In this document: positions 41,921 through 49,934 of the stretch, piece by piece
How positions within the stretch are numbered: position 1 is the stretch's first letter
How the letters are laid out: the number at the start of each line of letters is the position of its first letter
Assembly (NCBI RefSeq): GCF_014650115.1
Contig: NZ_BMUI01000008.1
Coordinates: forward strand, 248,001-312,000
Reading direction: 5' to 3'
DNA length: 64,000 nucleotides
DNA from: Streptomyces olivaceoviridis
Lineage (GTDB): Bacteria > Actinomycetota > Actinomycetes > Streptomycetales > Streptomycetaceae
Notes under the pieces: model-generated
Databases searched by the model: none
The model's input: only the letters and a program-made list of their open reading frames with translations
What the model was told of the DNA's origin: nothing
Program-made: the position numbers and the translations under genes

Positions 41921-44023
41921 TCAGAGCCTGGCGCCGAAGGCCTGGGTCCACCAGGGGCCGCCCGAGCCGTCGTGGACGCCCACGCCGATGTCCTTGAACG
42001 CGCAGTTCAGGATGTTGGCGCGGTGGCCGGGGCTGTTCATCCAGGAGTCCATCACCGCCTGCGGGGTCTGCTGGCCCTTCGCGATGTTCTCGCCGTACGT
42101 GGACCAGCGGTAGCCCGCAGCGGTGATGCGCCCGCCGGGGCCGTCGCCGTCCGGGTCGGTGTGGTCGAAGAAGCCGCGGGCGGCCATGTCGTCGGAGTGG
42201 CCCTGGGCGGCCTTGTCCAGTTGGGGGTCCTCGGCGACCGGGCCGCATCCGGCGGCGGCGCGTTCCTTGTTCACCAGCGCGACCACCTGGGCCACCGTGC
42301 CGGTGGGCGCCGGCTGCGCCTGCGGGGTACGGGAGGCGCGCGGAGTCGTGGGCGCGGCCGGCTCGGTCCGGGGAGCGGCGCTCTTCCGCGTGGGGCGGGG
42401 GCTCTTGGAGGCGCTCGGCTTCTTCTTCGTGGGGGACGGGGACGGCGACGCCGAGGGCGACGAGGAGGTCTCGACGGCGCTGGGTTCCGCGAGGTCCACG
42501 ACGGGGGCACCGGCGGTCCGCGCGGCGGTCGCCTCCCTGGTCCGCGCCGGTCCGGAGCCGGTGCCGAAGTACCAGAGGCCGCCGCCGGCCACACAGACCG
42601 CCACCACGGCACCCCCGACGGCCCGGCGCCGGACCCGCCGCCGTCGCCGCGCCTCGTCGCGCCCGCTCGTACGACGGCGAGAGACCGCCCGGAGCCCGAC
42701 GGGGGCCGCGGGGTCGCTGCCGCCGACGCCTGCTCCGGCGCTGCCGGCGTCCGCCCCGCCCGCGCCCGGCTCCGACTCAGCGCTGCCCATATACGACTCA
42801 GCGCTGCCCGGATTCGATCCGGGGGCCGCGTGAGCCGACCCGGTGGCGGTCGCCTGTTCCGACCCGGTGGCGGTCGCCCGTTCCGGCCCCGCGGTCCCGT
42901 GACCCGAGCCGAAGGTCCCGTGATCCGCCCCAAAGGTGCCATGGGCCGGCCCGAAGGTCCCGTGGTCGGACACAGAGGTCCCGTGGCCCAACCCGAAGAC
43001 CCCGTCACCCGGCCCGACGGCGCCCTGGTCCAAGCTCACGGCACCCTGGTCCGAACCCACGGCGCCCTGGCCGGCCCCGGCGGCGCCATGGCCCGGTCCC
43101 GTCGCCCCGAGATCCCAGCCGGACGCGCCCCCGTCCGACCCGGCGGTGCCGTAACCCGGCCCGCCGGCCCCCGCGTTCGTGTCCGGGCCCAGGTGGGTCG
43201 GCTGAGGAGCGGCTCCCGCGGTCAGGGTGGCCGTCGCCGAGCGTGTCGTCGCGAGGAGCGTCGACGACACCGCGACCAGCGCCAGCCCGGCCAGCAGGCC
43301 CTCCGCCGGCAGCAGGCCGCTCCACAGGCCGCCGCAGCGCTGGCACGCGCGGGCGTGCCGGGCTATTCGCTTGCGCCACAGGGCGGAGGGCAGCCCGTCC
43401 CAGGAGGCCAGCAGGGCGCGCAGTTCCTCGCAGGCGGGCCGCGTGTCCAGCGCCCGCACCACCACCCGGGCCGCCTCCAGCCGCGCCTTCATCCGCTGCA
43501 CCCGTACCGCCGTGTGCTGCGGCGGCACCCCGAGGGCCGCGGCGACCTCCGCCCGGGTCAGCTCACCGGCGCACTCCAGCCACCACAGCGAGAGCACCTC
43601 CCGGTCGTCCGGCTCCAGCCAGCGCGTGGCGCGCGCGGTCTCCTGGCGCTGGCCGGAGAGCTGGAGCCGGACGATGGTCAGGTCCACGAAGTCGGCGCCG
43701 GGGTCGGCGACGTCGCCGCTCTCCTCCACGGCGTCCGGGGCGAGTCGGCGGTCCTGCCAGTGCGCCCGGACCCGGTTCATCGCGATGGCCACGAGCCAGG
43801 AGCGGAAGCTCTCCGGGGACCGCAGGTCGCCGAGCGAGCCGAGGGCCCGGAGCATGGTCTCCTGGACCACGTCGTCGACGTCGACCGAACCGTTCAGGGC
43901 CCGCCCCACGATGTTGTACACCAGCGGGAGGTAGGCGCCGACCAGGGCGTCCTGGGCCGCCGGGTCCCCCGCTCGGGCGGCGTTCACCAGTGCCGCCGGA
44001 TCCACCGTGTGCTGTGTCCTCAT
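41921..44023 (-). CDS. ECF sigma factor fused to zinc motif, membrane helices, repeats and CAP domain
   Basis: One uninterrupted 700-residue protein. Residues 1-190 form an ECF sigma factor (region 2 with DVVQETMLRA; region 4 with LTRAEVAAALG). HARACQRC (223-230) resembles the zinc motif of anti-sigma domains. A hydrophobic segment follows (about 242-260), then 13 heptapeptide repeats (289-380), an Arg-rich stretch (449-467), a second hydrophobic segment (468-486), a Ser/Pro/Lys-rich stalk, and a CAP domain (575-700). AGGGAAG precedes the ATG. The architecture suggests a sigma factor held at the membrane and tied to a sensor. ECFs with fused membrane extensions are known; the CAP ending is unusual. 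Confidence 0.88.
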   Translation of the reverse strand: MRTQHTVDPAALVNAARAGDPAAQDALVGAYLPLVYNIVGRALNGSVDVDDVVQETMLRALGSLGDLRSPESFRSWLVAIAMNRVRAHWQDRRLAPDAVEESGDVADPGADFVDLTIVRLQLSGQRQETARATRWLEPDDREVLSLWWLECAGELTRAEVAAALGVPPQHTAVRVQRMKARLEAARVVVRALDTRPACEELRALLASWDGLPSALWRKRIARHARACQRCGGLWSGLLPAEGLLAGLALVAVSSTLLATTRSATATLTAGAAPQPTHLGPDTNAGAGGPGYGTAGSDGGASGWDLGATGPGHGAAGAGQGAVGSDQGAVSLDQGAVGPGDGVFGLGHGTSVSDHGTFGPAHGTFGADHGTFGSGHGTAGPERATATGSEQATATGSAHAAPGSNPGSAESYMGSAESEPGAGGADAGSAGAGVGGSDPAAPVGLRAVSRRRTSGRDEARRRRRVRRRAVGGAVVAVCVAGGGLWYFGTGSGPARTREATAARTAGAPVVDLAEPSAVETSSSPSASPSPSPTKKKPSASKSPRPTRKSAAPRTEPAAPTTPRASRTPQAQPAPTGTVAQVVALVNKERAAAGCGPVAEDPQLDKAAQGHSDDMAARGFFDHTDPDGDGPGGRITAAGYRWSTYGENIAKGQQTPQAVMDSWMNSPGHRANILNCAFKDIGVGVHDGSGGPWWTQAFGARL
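42884..43159 (-). repeat. Thirteen 21-bp tandem repeats coding heptapeptides
   Basis: Within the sigma-CAP fusion gene, 13 units of 7 codons follow one another with a glycine fixed every seventh residue (292 to 376). The best units read DHGTFGP, AHGTFGA, DHGTFGS. The late units are nearly identical and the early ones diverged, suggesting recent expansion from one end. Confidence 0.8.
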
Positions 44024-44189
44024 CAGAGCTTCCCTGTCCTCGACGCCGAACGATGCTGTCCGTTACCTGGGAGACCGCTCGGCGCGGTACCGATAACAGT
44101 TCTTCGGAAAATCGTTCGACGGGAGACTCACAGGAGCGGCGCGACGGCCGCAAGGGAGGAGATCACACCGTGGCGAACCCGGGCCCGGT

Positions 44190-44588
44190 TCAGGCTTCCT
44201 GACCGCCGGTCAGCTCGTTGGCCCGGTCGACCTCGGCCATGTGCTCCTCGGCCCAGTTCCGGACGGCTGCGAGAACGGTTTCGAGGGACAGTCCGAGTTC
44301 GGTGAGGCGGTAGTGCACGGCGGGCGGCACGGTGGGTTCCACCCTGCGCGCGACCAGGCCGTCCCGCGCCAGGTTCCGCAGGGTCACCGACAGCATCTTC
44401 TGGGAGACGCCGGGCATCCGGCGCAGCAGTTCGGCGAAGCGCACCTCCCCGGGGGACGCCTCCGCCAGCACCTTCACCGCCATCGACGTCCATTTCGTAC
44501 CGATCCGGTCGAGCAGCCGACGGGTCGGGCACGCGGGGTCGAACAGGTCACCGCGCGGGGCGGTCGCGCCCTTGGCCTGGGAGGTCAC
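44190..44588 (-). CDS. HxlR-family transcriptional regulator
   Basis: A 132-residue HxlR-type winged-helix regulator with the typical start CPTRRLLDRIGTKWT and the core GVSQKMLSVTLRNLARDGLV. Cys in DPACP is in the place where redox- or aldehyde-sensing HxlR proteins carry one. It is divergent from a hydrolase gene with symmetric elements between them, so it probably represses that gene. Confidence 0.88.
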   Translation of the reverse strand: MTSQAKGATAPRGDLFDPACPTRRLLDRIGTKWTSMAVKVLAEASPGEVRFAELLRRMPGVSQKMLSVTLRNLARDGLVARRVEPTVPPAVHYRLTELGLSLETVLAAVRNWAEEHMAEVDRANELTGGQEA

Positions 44589-44634
44589 CTGAAGCTCACC
44601 ATCTGACGGGAAAGTGCGGTCTGGTGGGGCCCAG

Positions 44635-44671
44635 GGTAGTTACCTAGCGTTCCCTTGTCACCATCGGTTAC
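44635..44671. promoter_or_regulatory. Two HxlR-type operator candidates
   Basis: GGTAGTTACC (44635-44644) is a near-perfect palindrome, and GTCACCATCGGTTAC (44657-44671) is a second with a 3-base centre. Both lie between the divergent hxlR and hydrolase genes and resemble GTAC-rich HxlR/MarR-type sites. Confidence 0.4.
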
Positions 44672-44685
44672 CCAAGGGATCCTTC

Positions 44686-45612
44686 ATGACCGTCTCCCCC
44701 GTCCCCGGCGTGCGGCTGCGCCGGGTCACCGTCAACGGCGTCGGACTCACCGTCGCCACGGCCGGTCAGGGGCCGGCCGTCCTGCTGCTGCACGGCTTCC
44801 CGCACACCTGGCGGCTGTGGACCGAGGTCATCGGCCCGCTGGCCCGCCGGTACCGGGTGATCGCGCCGGACCTGCGGGGGTTCGGCGACAGCGACCGGCC
44901 CGCGGACGGTTACGACGCCGGGACCCTCGCCGCCGACGCCGCGGGCCTGCTGGAGGCGCTCGACACCGGTCCGGCCGCCGTGGTCGGCATCGACCTGGGC
45001 ACCCCGCCCGCCTTCCTGCTGGCCATGCGGCGGCCCGGACTGGTACGGCGGCTGGTGCTGATGGAGTCGATGCTGGGCGACCTCCCGGGCGCCGAGGAGT
45101 TCCTCGCCGGCGGTCCGCCGTGGTGGTTCGGCTTCCACGCGGAACCCGGCCTGGCGGAGACCGTGCTCGCCGGCCGCGAGGAGGCGTACATCGGCTGGTT
45201 CCTGGACCGCGGCACCCTCGGCCGGGGCGTGCGGCCGGACGTCCGTGCCGAGTTCGTCCGCGCGTACACCGGGACCGGCGCGCTGCGCGCCGCGTTCGGC
45301 GCGTACCGGGCCCTGCCCACCGGCGCACGGCAGATCCGCGAGGCCGTGGCCGGCGCCCGCCTCACCGTGCCCGCGCTGACCATCGGCGCCCACCCGGTGG
45401 GCCGCGCGCTGGAACAGCAACTGCGGCCCTACGCCGACCGGTTGACGGGACATGTGATCCCGGACTGCGGCCACATCGTCCCGCTGGACCGCCCGGACGC
45501 GCTGCTGCGCCTGTTGGAGCCGTTCCTCGACGCGGACGAAGGACCGCACGGTCGGCGAGCGGACGAGAGCGCGCTCAGGCGGGGCGCGTCGCCGACACCG
45601 CCGTCACCGTGA
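44686..45612 (+). CDS. Alpha/beta hydrolase, epoxide hydrolase-like
   Basis: A 308-residue alpha/beta hydrolase. HGFPH gives the oxyanion hole, and the nucleophile elbow GIDLGTP carries Asp103 instead of Ser, as in epoxide hydrolases and dehalogenases; the His is in DCGHIVP. Substrate unknown. AAGGGA precedes the ATG. The last 38 bases overlap the convergent DUF4232 gene. Regulation by the divergent HxlR protein is likely. Confidence 0.84.
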   Translation: MTVSPVPGVRLRRVTVNGVGLTVATAGQGPAVLLLHGFPHTWRLWTEVIGPLARRYRVIAPDLRGFGDSDRPADGYDAGTLAADAAGLLEALDTGPAAVVGIDLGTPPAFLLAMRRPGLVRRLVLMESMLGDLPGAEEFLAGGPPWWFGFHAEPGLAETVLAGREEAYIGWFLDRGTLGRGVRPDVRAEFVRAYTGTGALRAAFGAYRALPTGARQIREAVAGARLTVPALTIGAHPVGRALEQQLRPYADRLTGHVIPDCGHIVPLDRPDALLRLLEPFLDADEGPHGRRADESALRRGASPTPPSP

Positions 45613-46231
45613 CCTTGTTGTCGCACTCGGTGATCTCCCCTTCGACGAGGGCCACTTGGTGTTTTCCCGCGCCGGGCAGCCCGACCACCAGGCTCGGGAA
45701 CATGCCGGGCGCGGTGCCGGAGGCGCAGTACCCGTCCGCCCCGCCCAGCACCGGGACGAACGTCAGCTTCACCCATGCCCTGCCGCCCGGCGCGAGCCGC
45801 ACCGGGGCCGCGCTGCCCTGGCGGGTCACTTGCAGCGGGAGGTTGCGCTCCGGGGAGCCGTTGCCGGCCACGGCCACCGTCGGGTGGCCCCGCACCCCGC
45901 ACGCCCGCGCGGAGACGTTGGTGAACTCGACGATCGCCGCTCCGGTACCCGTGCCCGGGGGCCGGTGGGCGGCCTGGTACGCCGTCGCCTCCAACGCCTC
46001 CGGTGTGCAGGCCGGCGCCCCGGAAGCGGGGGCCGTGCCGGTCGGGGCGGCCTCCGCCAAAGAGGCACTCGCCGACCGGGCGCTCGCCGTCGGGGTGCTC
46101 ACCGTCGGGGTGCTCTCGGTCTCGGCGCTCGCCGTCCGGGCGGCTGCCGTCTGAGCGGTCACCGGCGACAGGGTGGCGGCGATGGCGGCCAGAGCCGCCG
46201 CGGTGACGCGGATGCCGTGTCGGTCGCGCAT
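45575..46231 (-). CDS. Secreted DUF4232 protein
   Basis: A 218-residue exported protein: signal peptide (about 1-32), a low-complexity Ser/Thr/Ala stretch with VSTPTAS-like repeats, then a DUF4232 beta-sandwich (about 75-218) with four cysteines and the motif EFTNVSARACGVRGHP. The family is frequent and uncharacterised in Streptomyces. GGGGGAA precedes the ATG at 46231. Confidence 0.8.
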   Translation of the reverse strand: MRDRHGIRVTAAALAAIAATLSPVTAQTAAARTASAETESTPTVSTPTASARSASASLAEAAPTGTAPASGAPACTPEALEATAYQAAHRPPGTGTGAAIVEFTNVSARACGVRGHPTVAVAGNGSPERNLPLQVTRQGSAAPVRLAPGGRAWVKLTFVPVLGGADGYCASGTAPGMFPSLVVGLPGAGKHQVALVEGEITECDNKVTVTAVSATRPA

Positions 46232-46393
46232 GGGATTCCCCCGGTTGTCCGCGGTACGTGGTCGGGGCGTCCGCCGCGGCGCCGGTGCGCACCGGCACGG
46301 ACCGGACACCGGGGCACCGGGTTCCCCGGTGGGTCCGCTGTGACACGTGTGACACGGGTGCACGAAGGGCCGAAGTGGTGCGCGGAAGGTCAG

Positions 46394-46453
46394 GAGGTAC
46401 GCGCAAAGACGAGGAGGTACACGGAGAGCGGACGAGGTACACGGAGAGGATCG
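46394..46453. repeat. Three 20-bp direct repeats with GAGGTAC heptamers
   Basis: GAGGTAC occurs at 46394, 46414 and 46434, exactly 20 bp apart (two helical turns), and the second and third units share the longer core GAGGTACACGGAGAG. This is the layout of a cooperative binding array. It lies 120-180 bp before the NAD kinase gene. The rest of the gap 46232-46569 has no supported gene. Confidence 0.55.
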
Positions 46454-46569
46454 GTGCCGGATGCGCGCGGACGGTCGCGGGACCGGCTCCGGCGGCGTGG
46501 CGTGCGGGCCGGCGCGTCCGCGGCGAGGATGGCGCTCGGTACGAACCGGCTGGGAGGCGGTGTGCGGAT

Positions 46570-47643
46570 ATGACGGTGAACCGTGTCGGTCTGGTCGTGC
46601 ACGGCGGGCGCGCCGAGGCGGCGACCGCCGCGCGGGCCGTGCGCGCGTGGTGCGCCGAGCACGCGGTGGGATGCGCGGACATCGACGTGTGGCAGGAGGG
46701 CGCGCGGCACAGCGCCCGCGAGGAGGTCGACAGCGCGGGCGATCCGGACCTGATCGTCACCCTGGGCGGCGACGGCACGTTCCTGCGCGGTGCGCGGCTC
46801 GCGGCCGAGAACGACGCCCTGGTGCTCGGTGTCGACCTCGGCCGGGTCGGCTTCCTCACGGAGGTCCCCGCCACGGCGGTGCGGGAGGCACTGGACGCCG
46901 TACGGGAGGAGCGGATCACCGTCGAGAGCCGGATGCTCCTCACCATGCGGGCGTCGTGCCGACTGGAGGTCCCCGCGCAGATGGAGACGCTGCTGCGGTA
47001 CGGGCGGGGGCCGCTGCTGCCCCCGCCGCAGGTGCGCGGGGAGTGCGAGGCCGGCAACGACTGGGGCGTCGCCCTGAACGTCACCGCGCTGAACGACGTG
47101 GTCCTGGAGAAGCTGGCCCGGGACCGCCAGGTGTCGGTCGGGGTCTATCTGGCGGGCCGGCTGCTCGCCTCCTACTCGGCCGACGCCCTGCTGGTGGCCA
47201 CGCCCACCGGGTCCACGGCGTACAGCTTCGCCGCGGGCGGTCCGGTGGTCTCGCCACGCGCGGACGCCCTGGTGTTCACGCCGGTCGCGCCGCACATGGT
47301 GTTCAACCGTTCGGTGGTGGCCGCACCGGACGAGCCCATCGCGCTGCGGGTGCTGGAGCGCTCGGGCCAGGCCGCGGTCAGCATCGACGGCCAGTTGCGC
47401 GGGGTGCTGAGCCCCGGCGACTGGATCGGCGTGTACGCCGCCCCGCGCCGGCTCAAGGCGGTCCGGCTCGGTCCGATGGACTTCTACGGCCGGCTGCGCC
47501 AGCGCATGAACCTCACCGACGCGCCGGCGGCGCTCGCCGACGGGGAGGCCGCTCCGCTGTGGCCGGTGACGAGTCCGCGGCCGGGCGATCTGGCCCATCT
47601 GGCCCTGCCCCCGGTCCCCGACGACGCGCCCCGGCTGTCGTGA
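46570..47643 (+). CDS. nadK: NAD kinase
   Basis: A 357-residue ATP-NAD kinase that makes NADP+. The conserved motifs are GGDGTFLR (near residue 64), the nucleotide loop ALNDVVLEK, and ATPTGSTAYSFAAGGP. It is longer than the usual 290-300 residues, with a roughly 30-residue insert in the middle (after MLLTMRASCRLEV) and a hydrophilic C-terminal tail. This suggests a second, specialised copy rather than the housekeeping enzyme. Confidence 0.9.
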   Translation: MTVNRVGLVVHGGRAEAATAARAVRAWCAEHAVGCADIDVWQEGARHSAREEVDSAGDPDLIVTLGGDGTFLRGARLAAENDALVLGVDLGRVGFLTEVPATAVREALDAVREERITVESRMLLTMRASCRLEVPAQMETLLRYGRGPLLPPPQVRGECEAGNDWGVALNVTALNDVVLEKLARDRQVSVGVYLAGRLLASYSADALLVATPTGSTAYSFAAGGPVVSPRADALVFTPVAPHMVFNRSVVAAPDEPIALRVLERSGQAAVSIDGQLRGVLSPGDWIGVYAAPRRLKAVRLGPMDFYGRLRQRMNLTDAPAALADGEAAPLWPVTSPRPGDLAHLALPPVPDDAPRLS

Positions 47644-47733
47644 GGACGTGACCCGGACGGATGGCCGTGCGCACCACGGGGCGCCGCGGCGCCGGTCCAT
47701 GTGCCCCGTGGTCGTATATTCCGTAGCGTAGGC

Positions 47734-47747
47734 GTGGGCAGGCCCAC
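47734..47747 (+). promoter_or_regulatory. Small leader hairpin before ppiB
   Basis: GTGGGC (47734-47739) pairs with GCCCAC (47742-47747) in the leader of the cyclophilin gene, 20 bp before the start codon. It may be an mRNA stability or operator element. Confidence 0.3.
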
Positions 47748-47767
47748 CGAAATAGGGAGATTTTCCG

Positions 47768-48268
47768 ATGTCGACAGTCGAGCTGAACACCAACTTCGGC
47801 CGTATCGTTCTGGAACTGAACGACGCCGAGGCGCCCAAGACCGTCGAGAACTTCCTGTCGTACGTGCGCGGCGGCCACTACGACGGCACGATTTTCCACC
47901 GGGTGATCAGCGGCTTTATGATCCAGGGCGGCGGTTTCACTCCGGACATGGACCAGAAGCCCACCCAGGCGCCTATTCAGAATGAGGCCGACAACGGGCT
48001 GAAGAACGACAACTACACCGTGGCGATGGCGCGGACGAACGACCCGCATTCCGCTACGGCCCAGTTCTTCATCAATGTTTCGGACAACGCCTTCCTCAAC
48101 TACTCGGCGAAGAGCCCGTCCGGCTGGGGCTACGCCGTGTTCGGCAAGGTCACCGAGGGCCGGGACGTCGTCGACTCCATCAAGGCGGTCAAGACGGGCA
48201 GCCGCCGTGGCCACCAGGACGTCCCCACCGAGTCCGTGGTCATCGAGTCCGCCAAGGTTCTCGGCTGA
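47768..48268 (+). CDS. ppiB: Cytoplasmic peptidyl-prolyl isomerase (cyclophilin)
   Basis: A 166-residue cyclophilin that speeds proline isomerisation in folding proteins. The catalytic Arg is in FHRVISGFMIQGG, with the downstream ATAQFFINV and GYAVFGKV motifs. No signal peptide is present and the length equals E. coli PpiB (164). It resembles the proteobacterial cytoplasmic PpiB more than the longer actinobacterial cyclophilins. A hairpin terminator follows. Confidence 0.93.
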   Translation: MSTVELNTNFGRIVLELNDAEAPKTVENFLSYVRGGHYDGTIFHRVISGFMIQGGGFTPDMDQKPTQAPIQNEADNGLKNDNYTVAMARTNDPHSATAQFFINVSDNAFLNYSAKSPSGWGYAVFGKVTEGRDVVDSIKAVKTGSRRGHQDVPTESVVIESAKVLG

Positions 48269-48279
48269 CGCACACCCCC

Positions 48280-48313
48280 GCGGGGCGGCACCGGTCCACC
48301 GGTGCCGCCCCGC
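48280..48313. terminator. Bidirectional hairpin after ppiB
   Basis: A perfect 13-bp stem (48280-48292 with 48301-48313) and an 8-base loop lie between the convergent ppiB and thioesterase genes and can serve both. Confidence 0.7.
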
Positions 48314-48339
48314 GCTGCTCGGCGACTACGGCCGCGGGC

Positions 48340-49119
48340 TCAGGCCACCGCTCCGGCGCCGGGACCGAGTCGCCGCAGTGTCGCCTCGATCCGGGCCACC
48401 ACGGCCTGCTGCTGCGCCGCCAGGTAGAAGTGGCCGCCGGGGTACACGTGCAGCTCGAACGGGCCGTCGGTCTCCTGGTCCCAGGTCCGGGCCTCCTCCG
48501 GGGTCACACGGGGGTCGGCGTCGCCGGTCAGCACGACGAAGGGGCAGTTCAACCGCGGCCCCGGGGCGCGCCGGTAGGTCTCCACCGCGCGGTAGTCGGC
48601 CCGCAGCGCGGGCAGGATCATCTCCAGCAGGTCCTTGTCCTGGAACAGGGCGGCGTCGGTGCCGTCGAGCTTGCCGACCTCCTCGATCAGCCGTGCGTCG
48701 CCGCCCTTGTGGACGGTCTCCTCCCGGTGGACGGACGGACCCCTGCGGCCGGAGAGGAAGACCACCGCGGGAGGCCGCCCGGCGGACTCCAGGAGCCGGG
48801 CCAGCTCGAAGCCGACCAGGGCGCCCATGCTGTGCCCGAACAGCGCGAGGGGTGTGCCGTCCCCCTCGTCCAGCGCCTGGAACACCCCCTGGGCGAGTTC
48901 CTGGACCGACTCCGCCGGGGTTTCCGCGAGGCGGTCGTGACGGCCGGGGTACTGCGCCGCGAGCACGTCGACCGCGGGCGACAGCGCCTTGGAGACGGGG
49001 AAGTAGAAGCTCGCGGAGCCGCCGGCGTGCGGCAGGCAGAGCAGCCTGGGCGCGCCCGGTGCCGCCTGGTGGAAGCCGCGCAGCCACAACCGGTGTGCCG
49101 CGCTGGACCGGTCGGTCAT
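48340..49119 (-). CDS. Type II thioesterase
   Basis: A 259-residue alpha/beta hydrolase of the type II thioesterase group that clears misprimed acyl groups from polyketide and nonribosomal peptide synthases. Ser97 in GHSMGAL is the nucleophile, Asp lies in GDADPRV, and His in GGHFYL. No synthase gene is in the window, so it either serves a distant cluster or is a remnant. Confidence 0.88.
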   Translation of the reverse strand: MTDRSSAAHRLWLRGFHQAAPGAPRLLCLPHAGGSASFYFPVSKALSPAVDVLAAQYPGRHDRLAETPAESVQELAQGVFQALDEGDGTPLALFGHSMGALVGFELARLLESAGRPPAVVFLSGRRGPSVHREETVHKGGDARLIEEVGKLDGTDAALFQDKDLLEMILPALRADYRAVETYRRAPGPRLNCPFVVLTGDADPRVTPEEARTWDQETDGPFELHVYPGGHFYLAAQQQAVVARIEATLRRLGPGAGAVA

Positions 49120-49170
49120 GTGTCCCCCTCGGTGGAGTAGAAGGCAGGTGCCGTCCTCGGCCCCTTCATC

Positions 49171-49218
49171 CGATCACGAGTGATCGCTGTTGACCCGGCA
49201 CATCCCTCTCCTTAGACT
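49171..49218 (+). promoter_or_regulatory. Promoter and operator of the DauR-like operon
   Basis: TTGACC (49190-49195), a 17-bp spacer and TAGACT (49213-49218) make a near-consensus sigma-70 promoter 13 bp before the start codon. Directly upstream, CGATCAC and GTGATCG (49171-49186) form a perfect 7-bp inverted repeat with a 2-bp centre, a likely operator. Confidence 0.65.
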
Positions 49219-49230
49219 CACAATCCAGAG

Positions 49231-49920
49231 ATGGACGGTGAGTCTACGGAGGATGGCGTGACCCAGGGGGGCGTGGCCGAGGAGAGCGCGGACCAGGGCG
49301 GCGCGGACGAGCATCTCATCCGGGAGGCCGAGAAGATCGCTGTCGCGCTGGGCCGCATGTTCCCCGGCCTGTGCGAGGTGGTGCTGCACGACCTGCGGCA
49401 CCCGGACCACGCGATCCGCGCGATCGAGAACAACCTGTCGGGCCGTCAGGTGGGCGACTCGGTGACCGAGTTGGGCCTGGCCCGCATCGCCGACCCCCAG
49501 TACCCGAGCGTCATCCAGAACTATCCCAACCAGTTCCCCGACGGCCGCCCGGCGAAGAGCACCTCCATCGGCATCAAGAACGCCGCCGGCGAGTACATCG
49601 CGGCCCTGTGCCTGAACCTGGACGTGTCCGTCCTGTCCCCGGTCACCCTGGCCTTGTCCAACCTCGTGGCCACGGACACCGAGCACCGCGACCGGCCCCT
49701 GGAGACCCTGCGGGACCGCACCGCGCGCGAACTGCGCCAGGCGGTGGAAACCCGGGCCGCCGAGCGCGCCGCCACGCCCCGCTCACTGAGCCGGGAGGAC
49801 AAGAAGGCCCTCGTACGACAGCTGCAACGAGACGGCTACTTCGACTCGCGCGACGCCGCTCAGACCATCGCGGACCTGCTTGGCGTGTCCCGGGCCACGG
49901 TCTACAACTACGCGAAGTGA
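49231..49920 (+). CDS. DauR/YheO-type regulator (PAS_6 plus HTH_22)
   Basis: A 229-residue regulator with an N-terminal YheO-like PAS domain (about 28-150; VVLHDLRHPDHAI and IGIKNAAGEYIAALCLN) and a C-terminal helix-turn-helix ending in IADLLGVSRATVYNYAK. Pseudomonas DauR, of this family, represses D-arginine catabolism. Here it heads an operon with two PLP enzymes acting on hydroxy amino acids, so it probably senses their substrate. No ribosome site is obvious and the leader is very short. Confidence 0.86.
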   Translation: MDGESTEDGVTQGGVAEESADQGGADEHLIREAEKIAVALGRMFPGLCEVVLHDLRHPDHAIRAIENNLSGRQVGDSVTELGLARIADPQYPSVIQNYPNQFPDGRPAKSTSIGIKNAAGEYIAALCLNLDVSVLSPVTLALSNLVATDTEHRDRPLETLRDRTARELRQAVETRAAERAATPRSLSREDKKALVRQLQRDGYFDSRDAAQTIADLLGVSRATVYNYAK

Positions 49921-49934
49921 GAGGTCACCCGCCC

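Noticed and set aside
42884..43159. Regular repeats suggesting a CRISPR array
   Set aside because: Units are contiguous 21-mers in a reading frame with no unique spacers, so this is a coding minisatellite.
48340..49119. Secondary metabolite gene cluster around the thioesterase
   Set aside because: No synthase, carrier protein, or tailoring gene set is found nearby.
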